Shown here: in pieces, positions 1 to 7,396 of the stretch
Position numbering within the stretch: the stretch's first letter is position 1
Layout: every line of letters begins with the position of its first letter
NCBI GenBank assembly: GCA_900556015.1
Contig: USNH01000010.1
Coordinates: forward strand, 1 to 11,120
Length of the DNA: 11,120 nucleotides
Reading direction: 5' to 3'
From: an uncultured Eubacteriales bacterium
GTDB lineage: Bacteria > Bacillota_A > Clostridia > Oscillospirales > Oscillospiraceae
Position numbers and translations under genes: made by a program
The notes under the pieces: model-generated
The model's input: the letters and a program-made list of their open reading frames with translations, nothing else
Told to the model about the DNA's origin: nothing
Database searches by the model: none

Positions 1-1172
1 AAAGCTCTAACCTCGACCCGTTCTTTTTTGACCGCGACACCATGCGCTATCTGCTCTCTCACAACGGTGAGGGGTGCGATGTGACGGTCATTGAGGGAGT
101 CATGGGGTATTATGACGGGCTGGGGCTGACATCCACCCGCGCCAGCACCTATGAGACGGCGCGGGAGACGGAAAGCCCCGTGGTGCTGGTGGTGAACGCA
201 CGGGGGGCGGCGTTGTCCGTTGTGGCGGCGGTGCAGGGCTTTCTGGACTTCGCGCCGAACAACAACGTGCAGGGCGTCATTCTGAACGGGTGCAGTGCCA
301 TGAGCTACGGCCCGCTGGCGCGGGAGCTGGAAAGCCGGCTGGGCGTCCGCGCCTGCGGCTATCTGCCCCGGCTGCCGGAGTGCGCGCTGGAGAGCCGCCA
401 TCTGGGACTCATCACCGCGGACGAGGTAGAGGATCTGCGGGAGAAGCTGCGGCAGCTGGCGGAGGCGGCGGAAAAGACGCTGGAGCTGGACGCGCTGCTG
501 GAGATCGCCCACAATGCGCCAGTGCTGGACTTCACGCCGCCGGTATTGCCGGAAAAGGGCGCGCCGGTGCGGATCGGCGTGGCGCGGGACAGGGCGTTCT
601 GCTTTTACTATGAGGACAGCCTCGACCTGCTGCGGCAGCTGGGCGCGGAGCTGATACCCTTTAGCCCGCTGGCGGGCGAAAAGCTCCCCGACGGTGTGCA
701 GGGCCTGTACTTGGGCGGCGGCTACCCGGAGCTGTACGCGGCGCAGTTGGCAGAAAACCGCACCCTGCGCGGGCAGCTTCGGGAGGCCGTACACGCGGGG
801 ATGCCCTGCATCGCCGAGTGCGGCGGCTTTATGTACCTTACAGAGTCCATCGCGGGCCACGCCATGGTAGGCGCGCTGCCCGGTGACTGCTTTGACACGG
901 GAAAGCTGACCCGGTTCGGCTACATCACTGCCACGGCGCAGGAGGACAGCCTTCTCTGCCGCGCCGGGGAGCAGGTGCCGATGCATGAATTCCACCACTG
1001 GGACACCCCACAGCCCGGCGGCGCTTTTCTGGCGGAAAAGCCCTCCGGAAAGCAGTGGCGCTGTGCGTATGCCACGGACACGCTGTACGCGGGTTTCCCC
1101 CACTTCCATCTTTACGCCAAGCCTGTCATGGCACAGCGCTTTTTGGCGGCTTGCAGAAAGGAGACGCTATGA
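1..1172 (+). CDS. cbiA: Cobyrinate a,c-diamide synthase CbiA, 5' partial
   Basis: This enzyme amidates the a and c side chains of (cobalt) cobyrinate, using glutamine and ATP in the cytoplasm. The reading frame is open from base 3 and enters with SSNLDPFFFD, ahead of the first Met at 42, so the gene starts upstream of the window and that Met is internal. About 389 residues are visible. The family is usually about 450-460, so roughly 60-70 residues with the P-loop are missing. Visible landmarks are the second nucleotide-site motif EGVMGYYDG (codons near 93-119) and a C-terminal class I-type glutamine amidotransferase domain with LGGGYPE, the nucleophile in IAECGGFMYL (Cys codon 819-821) and the catalytic His region GFPHFHLY (first His codon 1101-1103). 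Its TGA stop overlaps the cbiC start. CobB is the aerobic-pathway counterpart; the cbi neighbours favour CbiA. The truncation is a window-edge effect, not a mutation. Confidence 0.96.
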   Translation, partial: SSNLDPFFFDRDTMRYLLSHNGEGCDVTVIEGVMGYYDGLGLTSTRASTYETARETESPVVLVVNARGAALSVVAAVQGFLDFAPNNNVQGVILNGCSAMSYGPLARELESRLGVRACGYLPRLPECALESRHLGLITADEVEDLREKLRQLAEAAEKTLELDALLEIAHNAPVLDFTPPVLPEKGAPVRIGVARDRAFCFYYEDSLDLLRQLGAELIPFSPLAGEKLPDGVQGLYLGGGYPELYAAQLAENRTLRGQLREAVHAGMPCIAECGGFMYLTESIAGHAMVGALPGDCFDTGKLTRFGYITATAQEDSLLCRAGEQVPMHEFHHWDTPQPGGAFLAEKPSGKQWRCAYATDTLYAGFPHFHLYAKPVMAQRFLAACRKETL

Positions 1173-1795
1173 TGGAGCAAATGAAGCCTATGGACATTGA
1201 GAAGCGCAGCTTCGCCATCATCACAGAGCTGCTGGGCGAGAGAACGCTGCCCCCGGAAAACGAGCTGGTCATCAAGCGGGTCATCCACACCACAGCGGAC
1301 TTTGACTATGTGGACAATCTGGCCTTTTCCGGCCACGCGGTGGAAAAGGGCATCGCCGCCCTGCGGGCGGGCTGTGACATCGTGACTGATACCCAGATGG
1401 CCAAGGCCGGGATCAATAAGACCATCCTTGCCTCGCTGGGTGGGGAGGTACACTGCTTCATGTCGGACGCGGACGTGGCGGCGGAGGCCAAGGAGCGGGG
1501 CGTGACTCGCGCCTTCGTATCTATGGAGCGGGCGGCGGCGCTGGAAAAGCCCTGCATCTTCGCCATCGGCAACGCCCCCACGGCGCTTTTCTCGCTGGAG
1601 GCGCTGATGGAGGCAGACAAGCTCCGTCCCGCCCTCATCATCGGCGTGCCGGTGGGCTTTGTGAACGTGGTGGAGAGCAAGGAGCGCATCATCGAGGCCG
1701 CTGCCGCGCCCTACATCGTGTCCCGGGGCCGCAAGGGCGGCAGCAACGTGGCGGCGGCCATCTGCAACGCCATGCTCTACCAGATCAGGCGGTAG
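1169..1795 (+). CDS. cbiC: Cobalt-precorrin-8 methylmutase CbiC
   Basis: CbiC moves the methyl group from C11 to C12 of cobalt-precorrin-8, giving cobyrinate. The protein is 208 residues from ATG 1169, close to the family's usual size of about 210. The conserved RVIHTTADFDY segment holds the catalytic His (residue 40), matching the active-site His of CobH. The C-terminal KGGSNVAAAICNAML is also typical. The start is an ATGATG doublet: ATG 1169 overlaps the cbiA stop as ATGA, and ATG 1172 follows directly. The ribosome binding site AAAGGAGA (1157-1164) is 4 nt from the first and 7 nt from the second, so 1172 may be the main start; the difference is one residue. An in-frame ATG at 1055 lies deep inside cbiA and is not used. 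The gene sits next to cbiA, the next step in the pathway. Confidence 0.96.
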   Translation: MMEQMKPMDIEKRSFAIITELLGERTLPPENELVIKRVIHTTADFDYVDNLAFSGHAVEKGIAALRAGCDIVTDTQMAKAGINKTILASLGGEVHCFMSDADVAAEAKERGVTRAFVSMERAAALEKPCIFAIGNAPTALFSLEALMEADKLRPALIIGVPVGFVNVVESKERIIEAAAAPYIVSRGRKGGSNVAAAICNAMLYQIRR

Positions 1796-1798
1796 GTC

Positions 1799-2926
1799 AT
1801 GAAGGAATTTATCATACGGAACGGAAAAAAGCTCCGTCTAGGCTACACCACCGGCTCCTGTGCCGCGGCGGCAGCCAAGGCCGCCGCATGGATGCTGCTG
1901 AGCGGCAGCAAAAAGGAGTCCATCCGCCTGCTGACACCCAAGGGCATGGAGCTGGCGTTGGCGGTGGAGGACATCTATCTGTCCCCGGACTGTGTGCGCT
2001 GCGCCATCCGAAAGGACAGCGGCGACGACCCGGATATCACCCGTGACACCCTGATCTATGCCGAGGTGCGGAAAACAGAGGCTGTTGGTATTGTCATCGA
2101 CGGCGGACAGGGCGTGGGCCGTGTGACCAAGCCGGGACTTGACCAGCCGGTGGGCGCGGCGGCCATCAACTCTGTACCCCGCCGGATGATCCGAGAGAAT
2201 GTGGAGGAGGTCTGCGGCCTGTTCGGATACACCGGCGGTCTGCGGGTGGTGATCTCCGTCCCGGATGGCGAGACGCTGGCGAAAAAGACCTTCAATCCCC
2301 GGTTGGGCATTGAGGGCGGCATCTCTATCTTAGGCACCACGGGGATCGTAGAGCCTATGAGTGAGCAGGCGCTGGTGGACACCATCCATGTAGAGCTGCG
2401 GCAGCGGCGGGAGGGCGGCGCGGATTATGTACTGCTGGCCCCCGGCAACTACGGCGTAGACTATATCAAGGACACCATGGGCATCGACCCCGCCACGGCG
2501 GTGATGACCTCCAACTTCATCGGCGACGCGCTGGAGATGTGCCGGGAGCTGGGCTTCCGAGGGGTGCTGCTCATCGGTCATATCGGCAAGCTGGTAAAGC
2601 TGGCGGGCGGTATGTGGAACACCCACTCCCGCTACGGCGACTGCCGCATGGACATCCTGACGGCCTGTGCCGCCGCAGAGGGGCTGCACGGCGGTGCGGC
2701 GGCGGAGATGCTCTGCTGCGCCACCTGTGACGACGCCCTGCGGCTGTTGAAGGAGCAGGGACTTTATGACGCAGTGCTGCACCGGCTGGCCGGGCGCATT
2801 GACGACATGATGCACTATAAATGCAGTGATATAGAGACGGGAGCCATCCTCTTTTCCAAGGAATATGGCTATCTTTGTGAGACGAAGGGCGCATCCAAGC
2901 TGCTACGCCGGATAAAGGAGGACTGA
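1799..2926 (+). CDS. cbiD: Cobalt-precorrin-5B C1-methyltransferase CbiD
   Basis: CbiD adds the C1 methyl group to cobalt-precorrin-5B from S-adenosylmethionine after the acetaldehyde fragment is lost. It is not a member of the common corrin methyltransferase fold. The protein is 375 residues, the usual size. Recognisable segments are LRLGYTTGSCAAAAAKAA (residues 12-29), KDSGDDPDIT (72-81), GTTGIVEPMSEQAL (179-192) and HIGKLVKLAGGMWNTHSR (261-278), all hallmarks of the family. It starts 3 bp after the cbiC stop. The ribosome binding site is weak (AGG within the cbiC stop region, 1794-1796), so translation probably depends on ribosomes finishing cbiC. No frameshift or missing motif is seen. 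The methyl donor and position are known from the family, not from this sequence. Confidence 0.97.
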   Translation: MKEFIIRNGKKLRLGYTTGSCAAAAAKAAAWMLLSGSKKESIRLLTPKGMELALAVEDIYLSPDCVRCAIRKDSGDDPDITRDTLIYAEVRKTEAVGIVIDGGQGVGRVTKPGLDQPVGAAAINSVPRRMIRENVEEVCGLFGYTGGLRVVISVPDGETLAKKTFNPRLGIEGGISILGTTGIVEPMSEQALVDTIHVELRQRREGGADYVLLAPGNYGVDYIKDTMGIDPATAVMTSNFIGDALEMCRELGFRGVLLIGHIGKLVKLAGGMWNTHSRYGDCRMDILTACAAAEGLHGGAAAEMLCCATCDDALRLLKEQGLYDAVLHRLAGRIDDMMHYKCSDIETGAILFSKEYGYLCETKGASKLLRRIKED

Positions 2927-2928
2927 CA

Positions 2929-3684
2929 ATGGTACATTTTGTGGGAGCGGGCAGCGGCGCTGCCGACCTCATCACCGTCCGAGGCGCCAAGCTGCTGGGC
3001 GAGGCCGACGTGGTGATCTACGCCGGCTCACTGGTGAATCCGGCGCTGCTGGACTACACCAGGGAGGGCTGCGAGATCCACGACAGCGCCAAGCTGACGC
3101 TGGAGGAGGTCATCGCCCTCATCGAGAAGGCGGAGGCGGAGGGAAAGACCACGGTGCGTCTGCACACGGGGGATTCCAGCATCTATGGTGCGGTGCGGGA
3201 GCAGTTCGACGAGCTGGAAAAGCGGGACATTGGCTACGATGTCTGCCCCGGCGTCAGCGCCTTCTGCGGCGCGGCGGCGGCTCTGCGGGCGGAGTACACC
3301 CTGCCCGATGTGAGCCAGACCGTCATCATCACCCGCGCCCCGGGCCGCACCCCGGTGCCGGAGCGGGAGTCCATCCGCTCGCTGGCGGCCCATCAGGCCA
3401 CCATGGTGCTGTTTCTCAGCACTTCACTGACCGAACTGCTGCAAGATGAGCTGCTGGCGGGAGGCTATACCGCTGACACCCCGGCGGCGGTGGTCTACAA
3501 GGCCACTTGGCCGGAGGAGCATATCTTCCGCTGCACGGTGGGGACGCTCCACGAGACGGTGACAGGCAACGGTCTGACCAAGACCTCGCTGATCGTGGTG
3601 GGCAACTGTCTAGGTGACACCTATCTGCGCTCGCTGCTGTATCACCCCAACTTTACAACGGAGTTCCGCAAGGGGGCGCAATGA
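2929..3684 (+). CDS. cbiF: Cobalt-precorrin-4 C11-methyltransferase CbiF
   Basis: CbiF methylates C11 of cobalt-precorrin-4 with S-adenosylmethionine. The protein is 251 residues, with the tetrapyrrole methylase fold. The N-terminal motif is FVGAGSGAADLITVRGA (residues 4-20), followed by ADVVIYAGSLVNPALL (26-41), HTGDSSIYGAVREQ (79-92), CPGVSAFCGAAAALRAEYTLP (106-126, approximately) and TRAPGRTPVPERES (135-148), a combination diagnostic of CbiF/CobM. Two positions that are often Pro in better-known homologues (GAGPG and GDPS) are Ser here. The start is supported by a strong ribosome binding site, AAAGGAGG at 2914-2921, 7 nt from the ATG and 2 bp after the cbiD stop. Its TGA overlaps the cbiG start by 4 bp. 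CbiF acts just before CbiG and CbiD, both adjacent. Confidence 0.97.
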   Translation: MVHFVGAGSGAADLITVRGAKLLGEADVVIYAGSLVNPALLDYTREGCEIHDSAKLTLEEVIALIEKAEAEGKTTVRLHTGDSSIYGAVREQFDELEKRDIGYDVCPGVSAFCGAAAALRAEYTLPDVSQTVIITRAPGRTPVPERESIRSLAAHQATMVLFLSTSLTELLQDELLAGGYTADTPAAVVYKATWPEEHIFRCTVGTLHETVTGNGLTKTSLIVVGNCLGDTYLRSLLYHPNFTTEFRKGAQ

Positions 3685-4691
3685 GAGCCGCCCTGTTCAC
3701 TTTCAGCCGCGGTGGCTGCGCCACGGCGCGGCGAATACTGGCGGCGCTGCCGGAGGAGGCATGGATGTGCTATACCATGCCGCGTTTTGAAGAGCCGGGC
3801 TTTCTGCCGCTGGACAAGGCGGTATATGGCGCGAGTTTTTCCTCCATGGACGCACTGATCTTTGTGGGGGCCTGCGGCATCGCCGTGCGGGAGATCGCCC
3901 CCTATGTCAAAAGCAAAAAAACCGACCCGGCGGTGGTTTGCATCGACGAGGCGGGGCGGTTTGTGATCCCCCTGCTCTCCGGCCATATCGGCGGCGCCAA
4001 CGCGCTGGCGGTGGAGCTGGCGGAAAAGCTGGGGGCCACGGCGGTGGTCACCACCGCCACCGATGTCCGCGGCAAATTTTCTGTGGACGCATGGGCTGCC
4101 CGGCACGGCTGCGTCATCTCTGACATGGGGCTTGCCAAGGCGGTTTCGGCGGCGATCTTAGAGGAGGATATCCCCCTTTGCAGCCAGTTTCCCCTGCCCG
4201 CCCCCCTGCCGGAGGGTACGTTTGCCGGGGAGACCGGCTCGCTGGGCATTTTCATCGGCTGGCGCACGAAATCGCCCTTTGCCCGCACCCTGCGGCTCAT
4301 CCCTCGCGTACTGCGGGTAGGTGTAGGCTGCCGGCGGGGTATCTCCGCCGAGGCGGTGGTGCGTGCGGTGCAGACAGTGTTCGCGGAAAATGGGCTGGAT
4401 ACGGCGGCCATCTGCGGCGTCTGTTCCATCGACCTGAAGCAGGACGAGGCGGGACTGCTGGCCGCCTGTGAGAAAAACAACTGGCCGGTGCATTTTTACA
4501 CGACGCAGCAGCTGCGGGATGTGGCGGGTGACTTCACCCCCTCCGACTTCGTCCGCTCCGTTACCGGCGTGGACAATGTCTGTGAGCGGGCGGCGCTGCT
4601 GGATGCCGAAAAACTGATCGTACAAAAAACAGCGCGGGACGGCGTGACCATCGCCGTCGCGGCGGAGCATTGGGAGGTGCGCTTTGGGTAA
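3681..4691 (+). CDS. cbiG: Cobalt-precorrin-5A hydrolase CbiG
   Basis: CbiG opens the delta-lactone of cobalt-precorrin-5A and releases acetaldehyde, giving cobalt-precorrin-5B for CbiD. It is a marker of the anaerobic pathway. The 336-residue protein has all three parts of the family. An N-terminal part carries LIFVGACGIAVREIAPYV (59-76) and PLLSGHIGGANALA (97-110), then VTTATDVRGKFSVDAWA (123-139). A variable middle (about 140-205) follows. The C-terminal domain begins at VLRVGVGCRRG (210-220) and holds GVCSIDLKQDEAGLL (246-260) and SVTGVDNVCERAAL (293-306). It starts in an ATGA overlap with cbiF and ends 8 bp inside cbiH, consistent with translational coupling on both sides. Fusions of CbiG with CbiH occur elsewhere; here they are separate frames. 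Confidence 0.96.
   Translation: MRAALFTFSRGGCATARRILAALPEEAWMCYTMPRFEEPGFLPLDKAVYGASFSSMDALIFVGACGIAVREIAPYVKSKKTDPAVVCIDEAGRFVIPLLSGHIGGANALAVELAEKLGATAVVTTATDVRGKFSVDAWAARHGCVISDMGLAKAVSAAILEEDIPLCSQFPLPAPLPEGTFAGETGSLGIFIGWRTKSPFARTLRLIPRVLRVGVGCRRGISAEAVVRAVQTVFAENGLDTAAICGVCSIDLKQDEAGLLAACEKNNWPVHFYTTQQLRDVAGDFTPSDFVRSVTGVDNVCERAALLDAEKLIVQKTARDGVTIAVAAEHWEVRFG
4673..4678 (+). promoter_or_regulatory. Ribosome binding site for TTG-started cbiH
   Basis: GGAGGT lies inside the end of cbiG, 5 nt before TTG 4684. It supports the TTG as the real start, since no ATG precedes the conserved VVGIGPGS loop. Confidence 0.75.
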
Positions 4692-5415
4692 GGTAATTGT
4701 AGTAGGTATCGGGCCGGGCAGCTATGAGGATATGACCATTCGGGCGGATACCGCCCTGCGGGCGTGTGACGCCATCGTAGGCTACCCGGTGTATGTGGAT
4801 CTGGTGCGGGATCGCTACCCCGGCAAGGAGCTTCACTCCACTCCCATGACACGGGAGGCCGAGCGCTGCCAGCTGGCGCTGGAGCTGGCGCGCAGCGGTA
4901 AGACCGTCGCCATGGTCTGCTCCGGTGACAGCGGCATCTACGGCATGGCGGCGCTGGTCTATGAGCTGCGGGGCGAGGCGCAGGAGCCTGAAATTCAGGT
5001 GGTGCCTGGTCTGACGGCGGCTTGCAGCGCCGCAGCGGTGCTGGGTGCGCCGCTGACCCACGACTTTGCGGTCATCAGCCTCAGCGATCGGCTGACGCCG
5101 TGGGAAACCATCGAAAAGCGGCTGGACTGCGCGGCGGCGGCGGATCTGACCATCGCCCTGTACAACCCCGCCAGCCACGGCAGACCCGACCACCTGAAGC
5201 GGGCCTGCGATATCCTGCTGCGCCGTCTGCCGGGAGAGCGGCTGTGCGGCATCGTGCGCAATATTGGCCGTGAGGGGCAGAGCAGCCGCATCCTGACGCT
5301 GGCAGAGCTGCGGGAGGCGGAGGTGGATATGTTCTGCACCGTGCTGATCGGCAGCGCCGCCGTCAAAACGGTGGCCGGTCAACTGGTCACACCTAGAGGA
5401 TACCGCAATGTGTAA
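4684..5415 (+). CDS. cbiH: Cobalt-precorrin-3 C17-methyltransferase CbiH (TTG start)
   Basis: CbiH methylates C17 and drives ring contraction, making cobalt-precorrin-4. The 243-residue tetrapyrrole methylase shows VVGIGPGSYEDMT (6-18), VGYPVYVDLV (32-41), CSGDSGIYGMAALVYEL (79-95), VVPGLTAACSAAAVLGAPLTHDF (106-128, approximately), SLSDRLTPWETIEKRL (132-147) and LYNPASHGRPDHL (159-171), the CbiH/CobJ signature. The start is TTG at 4684: the glycine-rich SAM loop begins within ten residues, leaving no room for a later start. GGAGGT at 4673-4678 lies 5 nt upstream. The gene overlaps cbiG by 8 bp and its TAA overlaps the next gene by 8 bp. The reaction is known for the family; the assignment rests on motif matches and neighbours. 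Confidence 0.96.
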   Translation: MGKVIVVGIGPGSYEDMTIRADTALRACDAIVGYPVYVDLVRDRYPGKELHSTPMTREAERCQLALELARSGKTVAMVCSGDSGIYGMAALVYELRGEAQEPEIQVVPGLTAACSAAAVLGAPLTHDFAVISLSDRLTPWETIEKRLDCAAAADLTIALYNPASHGRPDHLKRACDILLRRLPGERLCGIVRNIGREGQSSRILTLAELREAEVDMFCTVLIGSAAVKTVAGQLVTPRGYRNV

Positions 5416-7396
5416 TATCTGCGTATTTGCCGGCACCACGGAGGGCCGGGAGCTGGCGGAATTTCTCGCCGGACAGCCGGTACAGGCCACGGTGTGCGTG
5501 GCAACGGAGTACGGCGAGACGCTGCTGCCGGAGGCGGAAAATGTCACAGTTCTAGCGGGGCGTATCCCGGTGGAGGACATCATCCGGATGCTGCAAGAGA
5601 CCCGGTTCGATCTGGTGATCGATGCCACCCACCCCTACGCCGCCTCCATCACCGAGAGCATCTGCACGGCCTGTCGGGAAACGGAGACGGAGTATCTGCG
5701 CCTGCTGCGGCAATCCTCCGAACAGACGGAGGATGTGGTCTGCGTGGAGAATGCGGCGGCGGCCGCGGCGTTTTTGACGCGCACACAGGGCAATATCCTG
5801 CTGACCACCGGCAGTAAGGAACTGGCGGCGTATAGCGGCATCCCCGATTTTACCCAGCGGGTATACGCCCGGGTGCTGCCCATGGATGCCTCGCTGGAGG
5901 CCTGCCGGGAGGCGGGGCTGAAGGCCGCCCATATCATCGCCATGCAGGGGCCTTTCTCCGAGGAGATGGATCTGGCTACACTGCGGTTTGCCGACGCCGC
6001 ATGGATGGTGACCAAGGACGGCGGCGAAGCCGGCGGCTTTCCCGCTAAGGCATCTGCCGCCCGGAAGGCGGGCGCAGGTCTGGTGGTCATTGGCCGCCCG
6101 CCCCAGCGGGAGGGGCTTCCCTTTGCGGCGGTGCTGGATGTTCTGTGCAAGCGGTTCGGCTGCACCGTCCGGCCGCAGGTGCGGATCGTCGGCATCGGCC
6201 CCGGCAGCCGGGAGGCTATGACCCGTGAGGTCAGTGAAACCATTGAGACGGCGGACTGTCTCATCGGCGCAAAACGGATGCTGGAGGCGGTGGCGCGGCC
6301 GGGACAGCACACCTGCGACGCCATTGCGCCGCAGGATATTGCGGACTTTATCCGCACCCACTGGGAGTACCGCCGCTTCGCGGTGGTCATGTCCGGCGAT
6401 ACCGGCTTCTTCAGCGGCACGAAAAAGCTGCTGCCCCTGCTGGAGGGCTGCGACACGGCGGTGCTGCCGGGTTTGAGCTCGTTGTCCTATCTGTGTGCCC
6501 GACTCCGAACCTCCTATGAGGATGTCCGGGTGGTGAGTCTCCACGGGCGGCAGCACAACATTCTGCCGGAGGTGCGGGCAACCAGCCGCCTCTTTGCGCT
6601 GGTAGGCGGCGAGCGCGGCATCAACGACCTGTGCCGTACGCTGACAGAGGGGGGTCTGGGCCACGTCTCTGTGTATGTGGGCCAGCGGCTGGGCTACCCG
6701 GATGAGCGCATCGTGCGCGGCACGGCGGCGGAGCTGACGGATGGTGTCTATGCCCCTCTGAGCGTGGCGCTTATCGAAAACCCCCATCCCGACGCGGTGG
6801 TCACACCGGGCCTGCCGGATGACGCCTTTCTCCGCAGTGCGGAGGGAATGCCCGTGGTTCCCATGACCAAAAGTGAGGTGCGGGCGGTGTGCCTTTCCAA
6901 GCTGCGGCTGACGGAGCGGAGCGTCTGCTGGGACATCGGCGCCGGTACCGGCTCAGTGTCGGTGGAAATGGCCTTACAGGCAAAGCAAGGGCTGGTCTGC
7001 GCCGTAGAGCGGCGAGAGGATGCCGCAGCGCTGCTGGGGCAAAACCGTAATCGGTTTGCATTGGAAAACTTACAGGTGGTCTGCGGCAGTGCGCCGGAGG
7101 CCTGCGTCGGTTTGCCAGCCCCCACTCACGCATTCATCGGCGGCAGTGCCGGCAATATGCGGGAGATCGTGGCGCTGCTGCTGGCAAGAACCCCCCATGT
7201 CCGCATCGTGGCCACGGCGGTCTCGCTGGAATCCATCGCCGAGCTGACGGACTGCCTGACGGCGTTCCCCTTTGCGGAGACAGAGGTGGTGTCCCTGCAA
7301 GCGGCGCGGGACAGAAAAGCCGGAAGCTACCACCTGATGAGCGGGCAAAATCCCATTTATATTTTTACAATGCAGGGCGGAGGAGAAACGGCATGA
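5408..7396 (+). CDS. cbiJET: Three-domain fusion CbiJ-CbiE-CbiT: precorrin-6A reductase, C5- and C15-methyltransferase
   Basis: One uninterrupted 662-residue frame carries three enzymes of the corrin ring pathway. Residues 1 to about 250 are CbiJ (cobalt-precorrin-6A reductase, NAD(P)H dependent): VFAGTTEGRELAEFL, IDATHPYAASI (71-81), TTGSKEL (133-139), AMQGPFSEEM (178-187) and VTKDGGEAGG (201-210). Residues 257 to about 463 are CbiE (C5-methyltransferase): RIVGIGPGSREAMT (259-272) and MSGDTGFFSGTKKLL (328-342). Residues about 480-655 are CbiT (C15-methyltransferase and C12 decarboxylase), with the Rossmann SAM motif CWDIGAGTGSVSVEMA (507-522) and FIGGSAGNMREIV (576-588). CbiE-CbiT fusion is well known (CobL); an additional N-terminal CbiJ is less familiar. 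The CbiJ motif near 201-214 reads KDGG...FPAK, slightly off the usual KdSG...eK pattern. The start has AGAGGA at 5395-5400, 7 nt upstream, with an 8-bp overlap with cbiH. The gene ends in an ATGATG overlap with cbiB. Confidence 0.94.
   Translation: MCNICVFAGTTEGRELAEFLAGQPVQATVCVATEYGETLLPEAENVTVLAGRIPVEDIIRMLQETRFDLVIDATHPYAASITESICTACRETETEYLRLLRQSSEQTEDVVCVENAAAAAAFLTRTQGNILLTTGSKELAAYSGIPDFTQRVYARVLPMDASLEACREAGLKAAHIIAMQGPFSEEMDLATLRFADAAWMVTKDGGEAGGFPAKASAARKAGAGLVVIGRPPQREGLPFAAVLDVLCKRFGCTVRPQVRIVGIGPGSREAMTREVSETIETADCLIGAKRMLEAVARPGQHTCDAIAPQDIADFIRTHWEYRRFAVVMSGDTGFFSGTKKLLPLLEGCDTAVLPGLSSLSYLCARLRTSYEDVRVVSLHGRQHNILPEVRATSRLFALVGGERGINDLCRTLTEGGLGHVSVYVGQRLGYPDERIVRGTAAELTDGVYAPLSVALIENPHPDAVVTPGLPDDAFLRSAEGMPVVPMTKSEVRAVCLSKLRLTERSVCWDIGAGTGSVSVEMALQAKQGLVCAVERREDAAALLGQNRNRFALENLQVVCGSAPEACVGLPAPTHAFIGGSAGNMREIVALLLARTPHVRIVATAVSLESIAELTDCLTAFPFAETEVVSLQAARDRKAGSYHLMSGQNPIYIFTMQGGGETA

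Noticed and set aside
42..44. ATG 42 as the true start of cbiA
   Set aside because: The frame is open to the window edge and the residues before it (NLDPFFFD) belong to the conserved CbiA core. The P-loop region must lie further upstream.
1055..1168. An upstream start for cbiC inside cbiA
   Set aside because: It would add 38 residues not found in the family, and a good ribosome binding site sits just before ATG 1169/1172.
3915..3921. An A7 run in cbiG as a possible phase-variation or frameshift site
   Set aside because: It encodes ordinary Lys codons in an intact frame and is too short to suggest programmed slippage without a downstream structure or an alternative frame.
4561..5628. A 355-codon open frame on the minus strand across cbiG, cbiH and cbiJET
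   Set aside because: It is antisense to three confidently assigned genes, its translation is rich in Arg, His, Gln and Ala with no recognisable motif, and such frames are expected opposite high-GC coding sequence.
5552..6787. A 411-codon minus-strand frame opposite the CbiJ-CbiE part of the fusion
   Set aside because: It lies wholly within a gene with clear motifs, has a low-complexity His/Arg/Gln-rich translation, and no convincing ribosome binding site was noticed.
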